NCBI RefSeq assembly: GCF_014174215.1
Contig: NZ_JABEQL010000008.1
Location: 89,101-153,100 of the forward strand
Direction of reading: 5' to 3'
DNA length: 64,000 nucleotides
Source: Gluconacetobacter tumulicola
GTDB taxonomy: Bacteria > Pseudomonadota > Alphaproteobacteria > Acetobacterales > Acetobacteraceae
Shown here: positions 37,461-47,562 of the stretch, one piece after another
Numbering within the stretch: position 1 is the first letter of the stretch
Layout of the letters: every line of letters starts with the position of its first letter
Made by a program: the position numbers and the translations under genes
The notes under the pieces: generated by a model
The model's input: only the letters and a program-made list of their open reading frames with translations
Database searches by the model: none
Told to the model about the DNA's origin: nothing

Positions 37461-37658
37461 GGCGTTTCCGCTTTGTGGTCGGCAAGAGGATTGGTTCGCA
37501 TATCCGTCCGCTCGCGTCGATGCCGGCGGAAGCCGCAAGGGCGCGCGCCTACGGAACAGAAGGCATAGTAGCAACGTTCCCGTGCATGAAAGGATACCAG
37601 AGGGATGCCGCGCCGGAGAAACGGGACTGGACGGCCCGGTCGGGCGTTTGGTGTCCGA

Positions 37659-39542
37659 TCAGTCCTGGGCGGAGGCTTCCTCGATCGCGGCCTCGGCCAG
37701 CAGCCACTCCTCCTCGGCCGCCGCTTCTTCGCGCCCGATGGCGGCAAGGCGGGTGTTGATCGCCGTCACGTCCTCCGCGCTGCCGGTGGCGTAGAGCGCC
37801 GGGTCAGCCAGGCGGGTTTCCAGCCGCGTGCGTTCCACCGTCAGTTTGCCGATACGTGCTTCGGCGTCGCGCGCCTTTTTCCGCAGGGGGGCTACGGCCT
37901 TGCGTGCTTCGGCGCGGTCGCGACGGTCTTCGCGCTTCGGTGCCGCGGCAGTCGTTGCCGGCCGGCTGGCCGCGCGGGCGCGTTCGGACAGCCAGACGCG
38001 ATATTCGGCCATGTCGCCGTCGAAGGGGCGGACGGTGCCGTCGCCCACCAGCCACAGCCGGTCGGCCACCAGTTCGACCAGATGCGGATCATGGCTGATC
38101 AGCAGCACTGCGCCTTCGAATTCGGCCAGGGCGCGGATCAGCGCCTCGCGGGCGTCCAGGTCCAGATGGTTGGTCGGTTCGTCCAGGATCAGCAGATGAG
38201 GGGCGTCCCGGGTGGCCAGCGCCAGCAGCAGCCGGGCCTTTTCGCCGCCTGACAGGTCGCGGGTCACGGTGTCCGCGCGGTCGGCATCCAGCCCGAAGCG
38301 GGCAAGCTGGGCGCGTACGGCCGTCGGCGGGGCCTTGGGCATGGCGCGGGCCATGTGGGTGACGGGTGTTTCGTCGGGCACCAGCTCTTCGGCCTGGTGC
38401 TGGGCAAAATAGCCTACCCGCAGGCGCGGATTGTGGTTGGCCGTCCCGGACAGGGGGGGCAGGCGGCCGGCGATCAGTTTGGCGAAGGTCGATTTGCCGT
38501 TGCCGTTTGCCCCCAGCAGGGCGATCCGGTCTTCCATGTCCAGCCGCAGCGACAGGTTCGAGAGGATCGGCTTGCCGTCATAGCCCACCGACACGCGGTC
38601 CAGCGTCAGCATCGGCGGCGGCAGGGGAGTGGGTTCGGGGAAGGCGAAGCGGGTGGGCGTGTCCTCGATTACGGCTTCGATCACCGGCAGTTTTTCCAGC
38701 GCCTTCACGCGGGCCTGGGCCTGCCGGGCCTTGGTGGCCTTGGCGCGGAAGCGGTCGACGAAGGATTGCATGTGGGCGCGCTGGGCGGCGATCCGCTCGG
38801 CGGCGCGGGCCTGTTGCAGGGCCTGCTCGGTGCGGATGCGGACGAACTCGTCATAGCCGCCAGGGGTCAGCGACAGGCGGCGCTGGTCGAGATGGGCGAT
38901 GGCGTCCACTGAACGGTCCAGCAGCCCGCGATCGTGGCTGACGATCAGCGCCGCGCCGGAGAAGCGGGCCAGCCAGCTTTCAAGCCAGATCGTGGCTTCC
39001 AGGTCTAGATGGTTGGTCGGTTCGTCCAGCAGCAGCAGGTCGGGGTTGAGGAACAGGGCGGTGGCCAGCGCCACGCGCATCCGCCAGCCCCCCGAGAAAT
39101 CCGAGACCGGGCGGGCCTGGGCGGCGGCGTAGAACCCCAGCCCCGACAGGATGGTGGCGGCGCGTGAGGGGGCGCTGTCGGCGCCGATGGCGCGCAGGCG
39201 TTCATGAATGTCAGCTAGTCGTGCCGGGTCGGTCGTCCGTTCGGATTCGGCCAGCAGGGTTGTGCGTTCGACATCGCCGGCCAGCACGGTGTCCAGCAGG
39301 TTGGCGTCGCCGGAGGGTGCTTCCTGCCGGATGCGGGCCATGCGGGCGCGCGAGGACAGGGTGATGGTGCCGCCGTCGGGTGCGATGTCGCCGGCGATGG
39401 CGGCCAGCAGGGTGGATTTGCCGGCGCCGTTGCGCCCGACCAGGCCGATCTTGCGCCCCGGGTCGACGCTCAGCGACGCCCCGTCCAGGAGGGTGCGCCC
39501 CGCGATGCGAAGGGTCAGGTCGGAGATGACGAGCAGACTCAC
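37659..39542 (-). CDS. ABC-F family ATPase
   Basis: The 627-residue protein has two ABC domains and no membrane part, the pattern of ABC-F translation factors. Walker A motifs are GRNGAGKST near residue 39 and GANGNGKST near 325. Signatures are DFSGGWRMRVALA and DLSGGEKARLLLA, each followed by LDEPTNHLDL. A coiled-coil C-terminal tail of about 100 residues follows. The GTG start at 39542 with GGAGCC upstream is chosen over an ATG 27 codons earlier, as the ABC domain begins at this point (VSLLVISDLTLR). A ribosome-associated role is inferred. Confidence 0.88.
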   Translation of the reverse strand: MSLLVISDLTLRIAGRTLLDGASLSVDPGRKIGLVGRNGAGKSTLLAAIAGDIAPDGGTITLSSRARMARIRQEAPSGDANLLDTVLAGDVERTTLLAESERTTDPARLADIHERLRAIGADSAPSRAATILSGLGFYAAAQARPVSDFSGGWRMRVALATALFLNPDLLLLDEPTNHLDLEATIWLESWLARFSGAALIVSHDRGLLDRSVDAIAHLDQRRLSLTPGGYDEFVRIRTEQALQQARAAERIAAQRAHMQSFVDRFRAKATKARQAQARVKALEKLPVIEAVIEDTPTRFAFPEPTPLPPPMLTLDRVSVGYDGKPILSNLSLRLDMEDRIALLGANGNGKSTFAKLIAGRLPPLSGTANHNPRLRVGYFAQHQAEELVPDETPVTHMARAMPKAPPTAVRAQLARFGLDADRADTVTRDLSGGEKARLLLALATRDAPHLLILDEPTNHLDLDAREALIRALAEFEGAVLLISHDPHLVELVADRLWLVGDGTVRPFDGDMAEYRVWLSERARAASRPATTAAAPKREDRRDRAEARKAVAPLRKKARDAEARIGKLTVERTRLETRLADPALYATGSAEDVTAINTRLAAIGREEAAAEEEWLLAEAAIEEASAQD

Positions 39543-39712
39543 GGGGGCAGGCTCCGGAAATTTGGCGGCTTGCCCGGCGAGGCGGGCAGGATTCGTGATG
39601 CTGTACCTACCAGTCCTGCCCAATATGCTCTAGATGGCGCGCGTAAGGGGCGCCGGTCCGGATGGGCAGGGGGTCCCGGTCATGCAATTCGACCAAGAAG
39701 AGGAGCCATCCC

Positions 39713-40135
39713 ATGGCGACCGAACGTACCCTGTCGATCATCAAGCCGGACGCGACCCGGCGCAACCTGACCGGCAAGATCAATGCCGTGTTCGAAGAGG
39801 CCGGCCTGCGGATCGTGGCACAGAAGCGCGTCCAGCTGACCGAAGCGGTCGCCGGCGCGTTCTACGCCGTCCACAAGGAGCGTCCGTTCTACAACGACCT
39901 GGTGTCGTTCATGATCTCCGGCCCGGTCGTGGTGCAGGTTCTGGAAGGCGAGAACGCCGTCCTGAAGCATCGTGACGTCATGGGTGCCACCGACCCGAAG
40001 AAGGCCGCCCCCGGCACCGTGCGCGCCGAGTTCGCCGAGAGCATCGAAGCGAATTCGGTCCATGGTTCGGACAGCCTGGAAAACGCGAACAACGAGATCG
40101 CGTTCTTCTTCGCGCAGACCGAAATCCTGCCCTGA
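39713..40135 (+). CDS. ndk: Nucleoside diphosphate kinase
   Basis: The 140-residue enzyme transfers phosphate between nucleoside di- and triphosphates via a phosphohistidine. The active-site signature [12 protein letters not shown] is present near residue 112, and the N-terminal [13 protein letters not shown] strand is typical. The length is exactly that of the family. AGGAG precedes the ATG at a short distance. It is divergent from the ABC-F gene. Confidence 0.97.
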   Translation: MATERTLSIIKPDATRRNLTGKINAVFEEAGLRIVAQKRVQLTEAVAGAFYAVHKERPFYNDLVSFMISGPVVVQVLEGENAVLKHRDVMGATDPKKAAPGTVRAEFAESIEANSVHGSDSLENANNEIAFFFAQTEILP

Positions 40136-40144
40136 TCGGCAGTG

Positions 40145-40168
40145 GGCGGGCACCCTCGGGTGCCCGCC
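40145..40168. terminator. Hairpin between ndk and purN
   Basis: An 11-bp perfect stem (GGCGGGCACCC with GGGTGCCCGCC) has a two-base gap, so the loop is effectively CTCG. It lies between the convergent ndk and purN genes and has no clear T run. Confidence 0.55.
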
Positions 40169-40177
40169 ATCGGCTGG

Positions 40178-40816
40178 TCAGACGACCAGCAACGATCCGC
40201 CATCCTCGGCCGATGGCGACGTTTCGGGCCGCAGGAGCCTGTGCAGGGCGGCCGGATACAGGCGATGTTCCTGTTCCAGAACGCGTGCGGCAAGGTCTTC
40301 GGGCGTGTCGCCGGCATGGACCGGCACGGCCGCCTGGCCCAGGATCGGGCCGTCATCCATCACTTCCGTCACCAGATGCACCGTGCAGCCATGCAGCTTC
40401 ACGCCGGCTTCCAGCGCGCGCTCATGCGTGTGCAGGCCGGGGAAGGCGGGCAGCAGGCTGGGGTGGATGTTGAGCATCCGTCCGGCCCAGGATTCGGTCA
40501 GGAAAGGTGTCAGCAGCCGCATGTAGCCGGCCAGGCAGACCAGTTCCACGCCGGCCTCGCGCAGCATGGTGTCGACCGCGCGTTCATGCGCCGCGCGATC
40601 CTTGCCGAACGGGCGGTGGTCGACGGCCTCGGCCCGCAGGCCCGCGGCGCGGGCGATATCCAGGCCGGGGGCATCGGGCTTGTTGCTGAGGACCATGACG
40701 ATGCGTGCCGGGAAATCCGGCGCGGCGCAGGCATCGATCAGCGCGCGCATGTTGCTGCCGCGCCCGCTGATCAGAATCGCGATCGGACAGCGATCGTCCG
40801 ATGAGGTTTCGCTCAC
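40178..40816 (-). CDS. purN: Phosphoribosylglycinamide formyltransferase
   Basis: The 212-residue enzyme adds a formyl group from formyl-tetrahydrofolate to GAR in purine synthesis. Motifs are ILISGRGSN near residue 14, NKPDAPGLDIA, and the active-site region MLNIHPSLLPAFPG near residue 113, with the conserved Asn-His and a later VMDDGPI. The start is GTG at 40816, six bases after the purM stop, so the two genes are one unit. Confidence 0.95.
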   Translation of the reverse strand: MSETSSDDRCPIAILISGRGSNMRALIDACAAPDFPARIVMVLSNKPDAPGLDIARAAGLRAEAVDHRPFGKDRAAHERAVDTMLREAGVELVCLAGYMRLLTPFLTESWAGRMLNIHPSLLPAFPGLHTHERALEAGVKLHGCTVHLVTEVMDDGPILGQAAVPVHAGDTPEDLAARVLEQEHRLYPAALHRLLRPETSPSAEDGGSLLVV

Positions 40817-40822
40817 GGATGG

Positions 40823-41914
40823 TCAGCCGGTGAAATCGGGGCGGGTGGTGAAGCGCAGGCCGGCCGGGGCGTCGGGAGCGGAGGCTTCCAGCTGGCCGAC
40901 CACGACCGGGGCTTCGCCCGCCGCGCGCAGGGCGGTCAATGCGGCGTCGGCGTCGCGGGCGACCAGCACCATGCCGATGCCGCAATTGAACACTTTCAGC
41001 ATCTCGTCGGCATCGACCTGGCCGGTCTGCGCCAGCCAGCGGAAGACCGGGGGGATCTGCCAGGAATCGCCGTCGACCACCGCCGTCAGGCCTGCCGGCA
41101 GCACGCGCGGCAGATTACCCGGCAGGCCGCCGCCGGTGATGTGCGCGGCGCCCTGGATCAGGCCCTGCCGATGCAGGTCCAGGACCGGCTTTACGTAGAG
41201 GCGTGTGGGCGTCATCAGCGCCTCGGCCAGGGTCTGGCCTTCGGCGAAGGGGCAGGGGGCGTTCCATGCCAGGCCGCTGCGCGTGACGATGGAGCGGACC
41301 AGCGAGAAGCCGTTGGAATGCACGCCGCTGGCCGTGAGCCCGATCAGCGTGTCGCCGGCGGCGATGCCGGAGGGCAGCAGCGCCGAACGTTCGGCGGCGC
41401 CGACGGAGAAGCCGGCCAGGTCATAATGGCCGGGGGCGTACATGCCCGGCATCTCGGCGGTTTCGCCACCCACCAGCGCGCAGCCCGATTCGGCGCAGCC
41501 CTGGGCGATGCCGCGCACCACCTTGGCCGCGTCCTCGACCGCCAGCCGGCCGGTGGCGAAATAATCCAGGAAGAAGAGCGGCTCCGCGCCCTGGACGACC
41601 AGGTCGTTCACGCACATGGCCACCAGGTCGATGCCAACGGTTTCGTGCAGCCCGCTTTCGATGGCGATCATCAGCTTGGTGCCGACGCCGTCGGTGCAGG
41701 AGACCAGGACCGGATCGCTGAAACCCGCGGCCTTCAGGTCGAACAGGGCCCCGAATCCGCCCAGGCCCCCCATGGTGCCGGGGCGATCCGTCGCCTTGGC
41801 CGCCGGCTTGATGGCATCGACCAGCGCGTCGCCGGCTTCGATGTCCACGCCGGCGTCGCGGTAGGTGGCGCCGGCGGCGGGCGGGGCCGAAGAAGAGGAG
41901 GGGGCGGAGGTCAT
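40823..41914 (-). CDS. purM: Phosphoribosylformylglycinamidine cyclo-ligase
   Basis: The 363-residue enzyme forms AIR in purine synthesis. It has [18 protein letters not shown] near residue 15, [14 protein letters not shown], and [10 protein letters not shown] near residue 73, the ATP-binding and dimer region of PurM. The length is normal for the family. It leads the purM-purN unit and is divergent from hdaA. Confidence 0.96.
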   Translation of the reverse strand: MTSAPSSSSAPPAAGATYRDAGVDIEAGDALVDAIKPAAKATDRPGTMGGLGGFGALFDLKAAGFSDPVLVSCTDGVGTKLMIAIESGLHETVGIDLVAMCVNDLVVQGAEPLFFLDYFATGRLAVEDAAKVVRGIAQGCAESGCALVGGETAEMPGMYAPGHYDLAGFSVGAAERSALLPSGIAAGDTLIGLTASGVHSNGFSLVRSIVTRSGLAWNAPCPFAEGQTLAEALMTPTRLYVKPVLDLHRQGLIQGAAHITGGGLPGNLPRVLPAGLTAVVDGDSWQIPPVFRWLAQTGQVDADEMLKVFNCGIGMVLVARDADAALTALRAAGEAPVVVGQLEASAPDAPAGLRFTTRPDFTG

Positions 41915-42039
41915 GTGCGGGGCCTTCGTCGTCGCGCCCCGTCCGTCGCCCCGTCGTAACGGCGGGGGTCGAAGAATGGGGCGAGGTAGGGTAAACGCTC
42001 AGGGTTCCTTTACGGCAGGCGAAGGCGGCACGCAAAGCA

Positions 42040-42813
42040 GTGGTTGAACAGGCGGTGCAGAATCCGGGCGAACAGGCGCCGGCAGGCGGGGCGGACCAGC
42101 TTGCGTTGCCCTTTGGGCATCGCAGCCGTTTCGCCCGGACCGATTTTGTCGCGGCGGCGTCGAACGGCGCGGCACGGGCCTGGCTGCTGGGGGCGAACCC
42201 GTGGCCCGAGCACAGGCTGGCGCTGTGGGGCGCGGCCGGTGCCGGCAAGACCCACCTGCTGGAGATCTGGGCGCAGGAGCATGGAGCCGTGCTGCTGCGC
42301 GGCGCGGATGTCACGCGGGCGACACTGGGTGAATTGCTGGATGGCCCGGCGAATATGTTCCGCGCCGTGGCGGTGGACGATGCGGACCGCGCGGAGGACC
42401 AGCAGGCGATATTGCATCTGCTGAACGCGGCCCGCGAGCAGCGGATTGCGCTGGTGATGGCGGCCCGCCTGCCGCCCGCACGCTGGCCGGTGGTGCTGCC
42501 GGACCTGGCGAGCAGGCTGCGCGCGACGATGGCCATCGAACTGCGCCAGCCCGAGGATACGCTGCTGCGGATCCTGCTGCTGCGTCATCTGGCGGACCGG
42601 CAGATCGTGGTCAGCCAGCCGGTGACCGAATGGCTGCTGCGCCGCCTGCCGCGCACGGCCTCGGCCATTCGCGATGCCGCGATCCGGCTGGATCAGGCCG
42701 GGCTGGCGGCGGGACGGCGCGTGACCCGCGCGCTGGCCGTGGCGGCGCTGCATGACCTGCTGGACCATGAGGAGATGGCGCCCGACCGGATGGGGGAAGG
42801 CCCCATTTCCTAA
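42040..42813 (+). CDS. hdaA: DnaA-regulatory protein HdaA
   Basis: The 257-residue AAA+ protein has a Walker A GAAGAGKTH near residue 68 and an acidic Walker B VAVDDADR near residue 110. It lacks the DNA-binding domain of DnaA. It also has the short N-terminal sliding-clamp-binding motif DQLALPF near residue 20. HdaA inactivates DnaA-ATP on clamps in alphaproteobacteria. Here it lies between purM-purN and ppk, a conserved alphaproteobacterial neighbourhood. The start is GTG. Confidence 0.9.
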   Translation: MVEQAVQNPGEQAPAGGADQLALPFGHRSRFARTDFVAAASNGAARAWLLGANPWPEHRLALWGAAGAGKTHLLEIWAQEHGAVLLRGADVTRATLGELLDGPANMFRAVAVDDADRAEDQQAILHLLNAAREQRIALVMAARLPPARWPVVLPDLASRLRATMAIELRQPEDTLLRILLLRHLADRQIVVSQPVTEWLLRRLPRTASAIRDAAIRLDQAGLAAGRRVTRALAVAALHDLLDHEEMAPDRMGEGPIS

Positions 42814-42888
42814 ACCCCACGCGTTGGCATTGCGGGGTGTTTCCGCCTAGTTTGACGAACGAAGGCGGATTTGTGGCAGGAGATTGGA

Positions 42889-45165
42889 TTGACCAGACCG
42901 ACGGGGAAAACGCCCTCGCGCCGGACATCCGGACGGACAGCCGGCAAGCGTGCTGCCGCGCCCGCGACGCGGCGGAGGCTGGCGCCACCCGCGCAGACAC
43001 CGCCGCCACCACCGATCGACATGCATTCCCCCGCCCGGTTCATCAACCGGGAGCTTTCCTGGCTCGATTTCAACCAGCGCGTGGTCGAGGAAGCGGATAA
43101 TCCGCGCAACCCGCTGCTGGAGCGGCTGCGTTTCCTGTCGATCAGCGCGGGGAATCTCGACGAGTTCTATTCGGTCCGTGTCGCCGGTCTGGTGGGGCAG
43201 GTCCGCGAGGGGCTGCTGAGCATGTCGCCCGACGGGCTGACCCCGGCGCAGCAGCTTGCGGCGGTGCGTACCCGCACGGCGCGCCTGCTGCGCGAGCAGC
43301 AGCGGATCTGGAAGGATCTGCGCGGGTTGCTGGCCGAAGCCGGGATCGTGGTCTGCGGCCTGGACCACATTACCGAGGCCGATCGCGAATGGCTGGATGG
43401 CTGCTTCATGGACCGGGTCTTTCCCGTTCTGACGCCGCTGGCGATCGACCCCGCGCATCCTCTGCCCTTTATCCCGCATATGGGACTGGCGCTATCGCTG
43501 CGGCTGATGAGCAAGGACACCGGGCGTTTCGTCATGAGCGCGATGATCCTGCTGCCGGCCCAGATCGACCGGTTCATCCGGCTGCCGGCCAGCCTGTCGC
43601 CCCCCGGCGTCGCCCGGTTCATCATGCTGGAAAACATGATCGCGCTGTGCATCGATCGGCTGTTCCCCGGCATGATGGCGGGCGATTGGGGCGTGCTGCG
43701 GGTGATCCGCGACACCGACGTGGAATTCGAGGATGAGGCCGAGGATCTGGTCCGCTCCTACGAGACGGCCTTGAAGCGCCGGCGCCGGGGCGTGGTGATC
43801 CATCTGGATATCGATACCCGCATGCCGCCCGATCTGGGGCAGGCGGTGGCCAATGACCTGAACGTGCCGCCCGATGAGATCGAGATCCAGCCCGGGCTGA
43901 TCGGCGTGGTGGACCTGAAGCAGCTGATCGTGGACGACCGGCCCGAACTGCTGTTTCCGCCCTACACGCCGCGCTTTCCGGAACGGGTGCTTGATTTCGG
44001 TGGGGATTGCTTCGCCGCCATCCGCGCGAAGGACATGATCGTCCATCATCCGTTCGAGAGTTTCGACGTGGTGGTGCAGTTTCTGCGGCAGGCGGCCCAG
44101 GACCCGGCGGTGGTGGCGATCAAGCAGACGCTGTACCGGACCTCGCGGGACAGTCCGATCGTCAAGGCGCTGATCGAGGCAGCCGAGGCCGGGAAATCGG
44201 TCACCGCGATGGTGGAACTGCGCGCCCGGTTCGACGAGGAAGCCAATATCCGCCTGGCGCGTGCGCTGGAGGCCGCCGGCGCGCAGGTCGTGTTCGGCTT
44301 CGCCGACCTGAAGACCCATGCCAAGCTCAGCCTGGTCGTGCGGCGCGAGGGCGGGACGCTGCGGTCCTACGCCCATTTCGGCACCGGGAATTATCATCCG
44401 ATCACGGCGCGGATCTATACCGACCTGTCCTTCTTTACCTGCGACCCGGAATTGGCGCGGGATTCGGCGCGGCTGTTCAACTACATGACCGGCTACGCGA
44501 TGCCGGCGCGGATGGAGGCCATCGCCTTTTCGCCGGTGACGATCCGCCGCACGTTGGAGGAGCTGATCCAGGCCGAGATCGAGCATGTCCGGGCCGGGCG
44601 CCCGGGCCAGATCTGGCTGAAGATGAATTCGCTGGTCGATCCGGACCTGATCGATCGGCTCTATCGCGCATCGTGCGCCGGGGTGCGGATCATGGCCGTG
44701 GTGCGGGGTATCTGCTGCCTGCGGCCGGGGGTGGTGGGGCTGTCGGAGAATATCCGCGTCAAGTCGATCGTGGGGCGGTTTCTGGAACATGCCCGGATCT
44801 TCGCCTTCGGCGATGGGCACCGGCTGCCCTCGCGCTATGCGAAGATCTATATCTCGTCGGCCGACTGGATGGTGCGGAACATGGACTGGCGGGTGGAAAG
44901 CATGGTACCGATGCGCGACCCCACGGTACATGCGCAGGTGCTGGACCAGATCATGGTCACGGACCTGAAGGATAATCTGCAATCATGGGTCCTGCAGCAG
45001 AACGGCGTATGGCGGCGGCTTGAACCCGGCGCCAGGCCGTTTTCGGCCCATGATTACTTCATGACCAATCCTTCGCTGTCCGGGCGGGGGCTGGCCGCGC
45101 AGGACAGCGCCATTCGGGTCAGCACGCCGTTGCCGCGACATCAGGACCGGATTCTCGATGATTGA
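42889..45165 (+). CDS. ppk: Polyphosphate kinase 1
   Basis: The protein of about 758 residues makes long-chain polyphosphate from ATP at the membrane. Start TTG at 42889 is favoured by AGGAGA six bases upstream; an earlier TTG lies at 42871. The first 44 residues are basic and proline-rich before [19 protein letters not shown]. The catalytic histidine motif is [10 protein letters not shown] near residue 500, and the second conserved His is in [15 protein letters not shown]. The gene precedes ppx, allowing paired control of polyphosphate levels. Confidence 0.94.
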   Translation: MTRPTGKTPSRRTSGRTAGKRAAAPATRRRLAPPAQTPPPPPIDMHSPARFINRELSWLDFNQRVVEEADNPRNPLLERLRFLSISAGNLDEFYSVRVAGLVGQVREGLLSMSPDGLTPAQQLAAVRTRTARLLREQQRIWKDLRGLLAEAGIVVCGLDHITEADREWLDGCFMDRVFPVLTPLAIDPAHPLPFIPHMGLALSLRLMSKDTGRFVMSAMILLPAQIDRFIRLPASLSPPGVARFIMLENMIALCIDRLFPGMMAGDWGVLRVIRDTDVEFEDEAEDLVRSYETALKRRRRGVVIHLDIDTRMPPDLGQAVANDLNVPPDEIEIQPGLIGVVDLKQLIVDDRPELLFPPYTPRFPERVLDFGGDCFAAIRAKDMIVHHPFESFDVVVQFLRQAAQDPAVVAIKQTLYRTSRDSPIVKALIEAAEAGKSVTAMVELRARFDEEANIRLARALEAAGAQVVFGFADLKTHAKLSLVVRREGGTLRSYAHFGTGNYHPITARIYTDLSFFTCDPELARDSARLFNYMTGYAMPARMEAIAFSPVTIRRTLEELIQAEIEHVRAGRPGQIWLKMNSLVDPDLIDRLYRASCAGVRIMAVVRGICCLRPGVVGLSENIRVKSIVGRFLEHARIFAFGDGHRLPSRYAKIYISSADWMVRNMDWRVESMVPMRDPTVHAQVLDQIMVTDLKDNLQSWVLQQNGVWRRLEPGARPFSAHDYFMTNPSLSGRGLAAQDSAIRVSTPLPRHQDRILDD

Positions 45166-45219
45166 GGGTTTCAGTGAAGGTTACAGCATGACGCAGCTTC
45201 CGCCGGTCGCCGTTCGCAT

Positions 45220-46722
45220 GTGCCGGGCCCGATGATCCGGGTTCCGCATCGCCGTTCGGCCGTTGTCGATCTGGGGTCGAACTCCGTTCGGCTGGTCGTG
45301 TTCGACGGTATTTCGCGGAATCCGATTCCGATCTTCAATGAAAAGGCGGTGCTGCGCCTGGGGCGAGGGTTGAATGCCACCGGGCGGCTGAATGAAGAAG
45401 GCGTGGGCCTGGCGATACAGGTCATGGACCGGTTCCATGCCATCGCGCGGGGCATGGATGCCGACCCGTTCGAGATCCTGGCCACCGCCGCCGTGCGCGA
45501 TGCCACCAACGGCCCGGAATTTGTCGCCGCCCTGCGCGCACGTATGCCCGGCGTGCCGATCCGCATTCTGTCGGGCGAGGAAGAGGCTGATTATTCGGCG
45601 ACCGGCGTGCTGTGCGGCCTGCCCGAGGCTGATGGGCTGGTTGCCGATATCGGTGGCGGGTCGCTGGAGCTGATCCGCCTTTCGGCGGGGAGCAAGCTGG
45701 ATGCCTGCACCCTGCGGCTGGGGGTGATCCGGCTGAACGACCGCGCCGAGGGCGATTTGCAGAAGGCGCGGATCATCGCCGATGCCGATATCGGGCAGGT
45801 CGGCTGGCTGGACGATGTGGTGGGCCGGCCGCTCTATCTGGTCGGTGGGGCCTTCCGTGCGCTGGCGCGCCTGCAGATTGCCCGGACCAATTATCCGCTG
45901 AATATCGTGCATCTCTTTACCCTGTCGGGTGAGGGCGCGCGGGACATGACCGAGTGGGTGGTCAACACGCCGCGCCGTGCGCTGGAACGGGTGCCCGGCG
46001 CGCCGCGCAAGCGGCTGGACGATGTGCCGTTTGCCGCCGTCGTACTGCGCCGCCTGCTGCGGCGGCTGCAGCCGTCCAGCGTGATCTTCTGCGTCGATGG
46101 GCTGCGCGAGGGCTGGTATATGCGCCGGGTCGCGGCGTCGGTCGCGGCGCTGGACCCGCAGGAGGCGGTGGCACGGGAAATGTGCCGCCGGCTGGGGCGC
46201 AGCGAGACCCTGCCGGATCAATTGATGAACTGGACGGCCCCGCTCTTTCCCGGCGAGAGCACGCCCCAGCGGCGGTTGCGCCGGGCTGCGTGCCTGCTGT
46301 CCGATATCGGGTCCTACGATCATCCGGAATATCGGGCCGAGCAGACTTATCTGCGGGTGCTGCGCATGCAGGGTGTGGGGTTCGACCATCAGGCCCGCGC
46401 CTTCGTCGCCCTGACGCTGGCGGTGCGTTATGAAGCCGAACTGGGCCATGATTTCCTGCAGCCGTCGCGGCTGCTGCTGACGGCCGAGGATTTCCAGCGG
46501 GCGCTCGTCCTGGGGCTGGCGCTGCGGCTGGCCTATACGGTCTGCGGCAGCACCGAGGAATTGCTCGACGGGACATGGATCAAGCTGTCGCCCGACGAGG
46601 TGACGCTGCATCTGGCGCGGGGGCGCGGCGTGGTGCGCGGCGAAAGTGTGCGGCGCCGGCTGGACCGGCTGGCCGAAGCCTTTGCGCTGCCCGCACGGAT
46701 CGAGGAGGCCGGCACGGCATGA
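45220..46722 (+). CDS. ppx: Exopolyphosphatase / pppGpp phosphohydrolase family
   Basis: The 500-residue protein belongs to the Ppx/GppA family. Motifs are AVVDLGSNSVRLVVFD near residue 15, ATAAVRDATNGPEFV, ILSGEEEADYSATG, and the glycine loop VADIGGGSLELI. A C-terminal HD-like helical domain follows. The start is GTG at 45220 or ATG at 45232, with no clear ribosome site for either. Its last codon overlaps the start of cdh (ATGA). Confidence 0.92.
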   Translation: MPGPMIRVPHRRSAVVDLGSNSVRLVVFDGISRNPIPIFNEKAVLRLGRGLNATGRLNEEGVGLAIQVMDRFHAIARGMDADPFEILATAAVRDATNGPEFVAALRARMPGVPIRILSGEEEADYSATGVLCGLPEADGLVADIGGGSLELIRLSAGSKLDACTLRLGVIRLNDRAEGDLQKARIIADADIGQVGWLDDVVGRPLYLVGGAFRALARLQIARTNYPLNIVHLFTLSGEGARDMTEWVVNTPRRALERVPGAPRKRLDDVPFAAVVLRRLLRRLQPSSVIFCVDGLREGWYMRRVAASVAALDPQEAVAREMCRRLGRSETLPDQLMNWTAPLFPGESTPQRRLRRAACLLSDIGSYDHPEYRAEQTYLRVLRMQGVGFDHQARAFVALTLAVRYEAELGHDFLQPSRLLLTAEDFQRALVLGLALRLAYTVCGSTEELLDGTWIKLSPDEVTLHLARGRGVVRGESVRRRLDRLAEAFALPARIEEAGTA

Positions 46723-47534
46723 GGCGTCGTGTACTGGCGTGCCTTGTCCCCGCCGCCATGGCGGCGGGCGTGTTGCTGGCGACCGCCCGGGCGAATGGTC
46801 CACCCCGGCCCGATCATGATCCGAACGTGCTGTGGAACATTGTCCATGGGCGCTGCGTGCCGAACCAGCTTGGCGAGAATTCACCCGCGCCCTGTGCCGT
46901 GGTGGACCCCAGCCGGGGCTATGCGGTGCTGAAGGACCGCGACGGGGCGGCGCAATATCTGCTGATTCCGACCGATCGGGTCACCGGCATGGAAGACCCG
47001 TCGATCCTGCGTCCCGACGCGCCCGATTATTTCGGCGCGGCTTGGCATCAGGTCGACCGTGCGCTGGCGCGGCTGGGCCATACCATGCCGCGCGAGACGA
47101 TGGCGCTGGCGATCAACTCGCAACGGGGGCGCTCGCAGAACCAACTGCATATTCACGTCGATTGCCTGGCGCCCGAAATCCGCGTGGCGCTGCACTGGGC
47201 ACGCCCCCATATCGGCTCCGGCTGGACACCCCTGGATCTGGCGGGCCATCACTATCGTGCCACCCGGATCGACGGGCAGGATCTGGACGGTGCCTATCCG
47301 TTTCGGCGCCTGGCGGCTTCCCTGGCCGATCCGGCGCGCGAGATGGGGGGGCATACGCTCGTCGTGGTGGGCACGATCTGGCCCGGCGGCCGTCCCGGCT
47401 TCATTCTGCTGGACGACAGGGTCCAGCCGGTGTCGGGCGATCGCGCATCGGGCGAGGAACTTCAGGACCATAGCTGCCGGATCGCGCATTTCGAGCCTGG
47501 GCATGCGATCCGGGATTCGTCTTATACCCCGTGA
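46719..47534 (+). CDS. cdh: CDP-diacylglycerol pyrophosphatase
   Basis: The 271-residue protein has an N-terminal signal or membrane anchor (MRRRVLACLVPAAMAAGVLLA). The Cdh signature is a HIT-like histidine cluster NQLHIHVDCLAPEIR near residue 143. Cdh splits CDP-diacylglycerol to phosphatidate and CMP at the membrane. Conserved NVLWNIVHGRCVPNQ near residue 36 supports the assignment. Its start overlaps the ppx stop, an unusual operon partner for polyphosphate genes. Confidence 0.9.
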   Translation: MRRRVLACLVPAAMAAGVLLATARANGPPRPDHDPNVLWNIVHGRCVPNQLGENSPAPCAVVDPSRGYAVLKDRDGAAQYLLIPTDRVTGMEDPSILRPDAPDYFGAAWHQVDRALARLGHTMPRETMALAINSQRGRSQNQLHIHVDCLAPEIRVALHWARPHIGSGWTPLDLAGHHYRATRIDGQDLDGAYPFRRLAASLADPAREMGGHTLVVVGTIWPGGRPGFILLDDRVQPVSGDRASGEELQDHSCRIAHFEPGHAIRDSSYTP

Positions 47535-47537
47535 GGG

Positions 47538-47562
47538 TCCGGCGCCGGAGTCAGGCGCCGGA
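47538..47562. terminator. Convergent hairpin between cdh and the NCS1 permease
   Basis: A perfect 9-bp stem (TCCGGCGCC with GGCGCCGGA) has a seven-base loop that contains the permease stop codon (TCA in plus orientation). No T run is seen. It resembles the hairpin at 36317-36340 in design. Confidence 0.5.
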
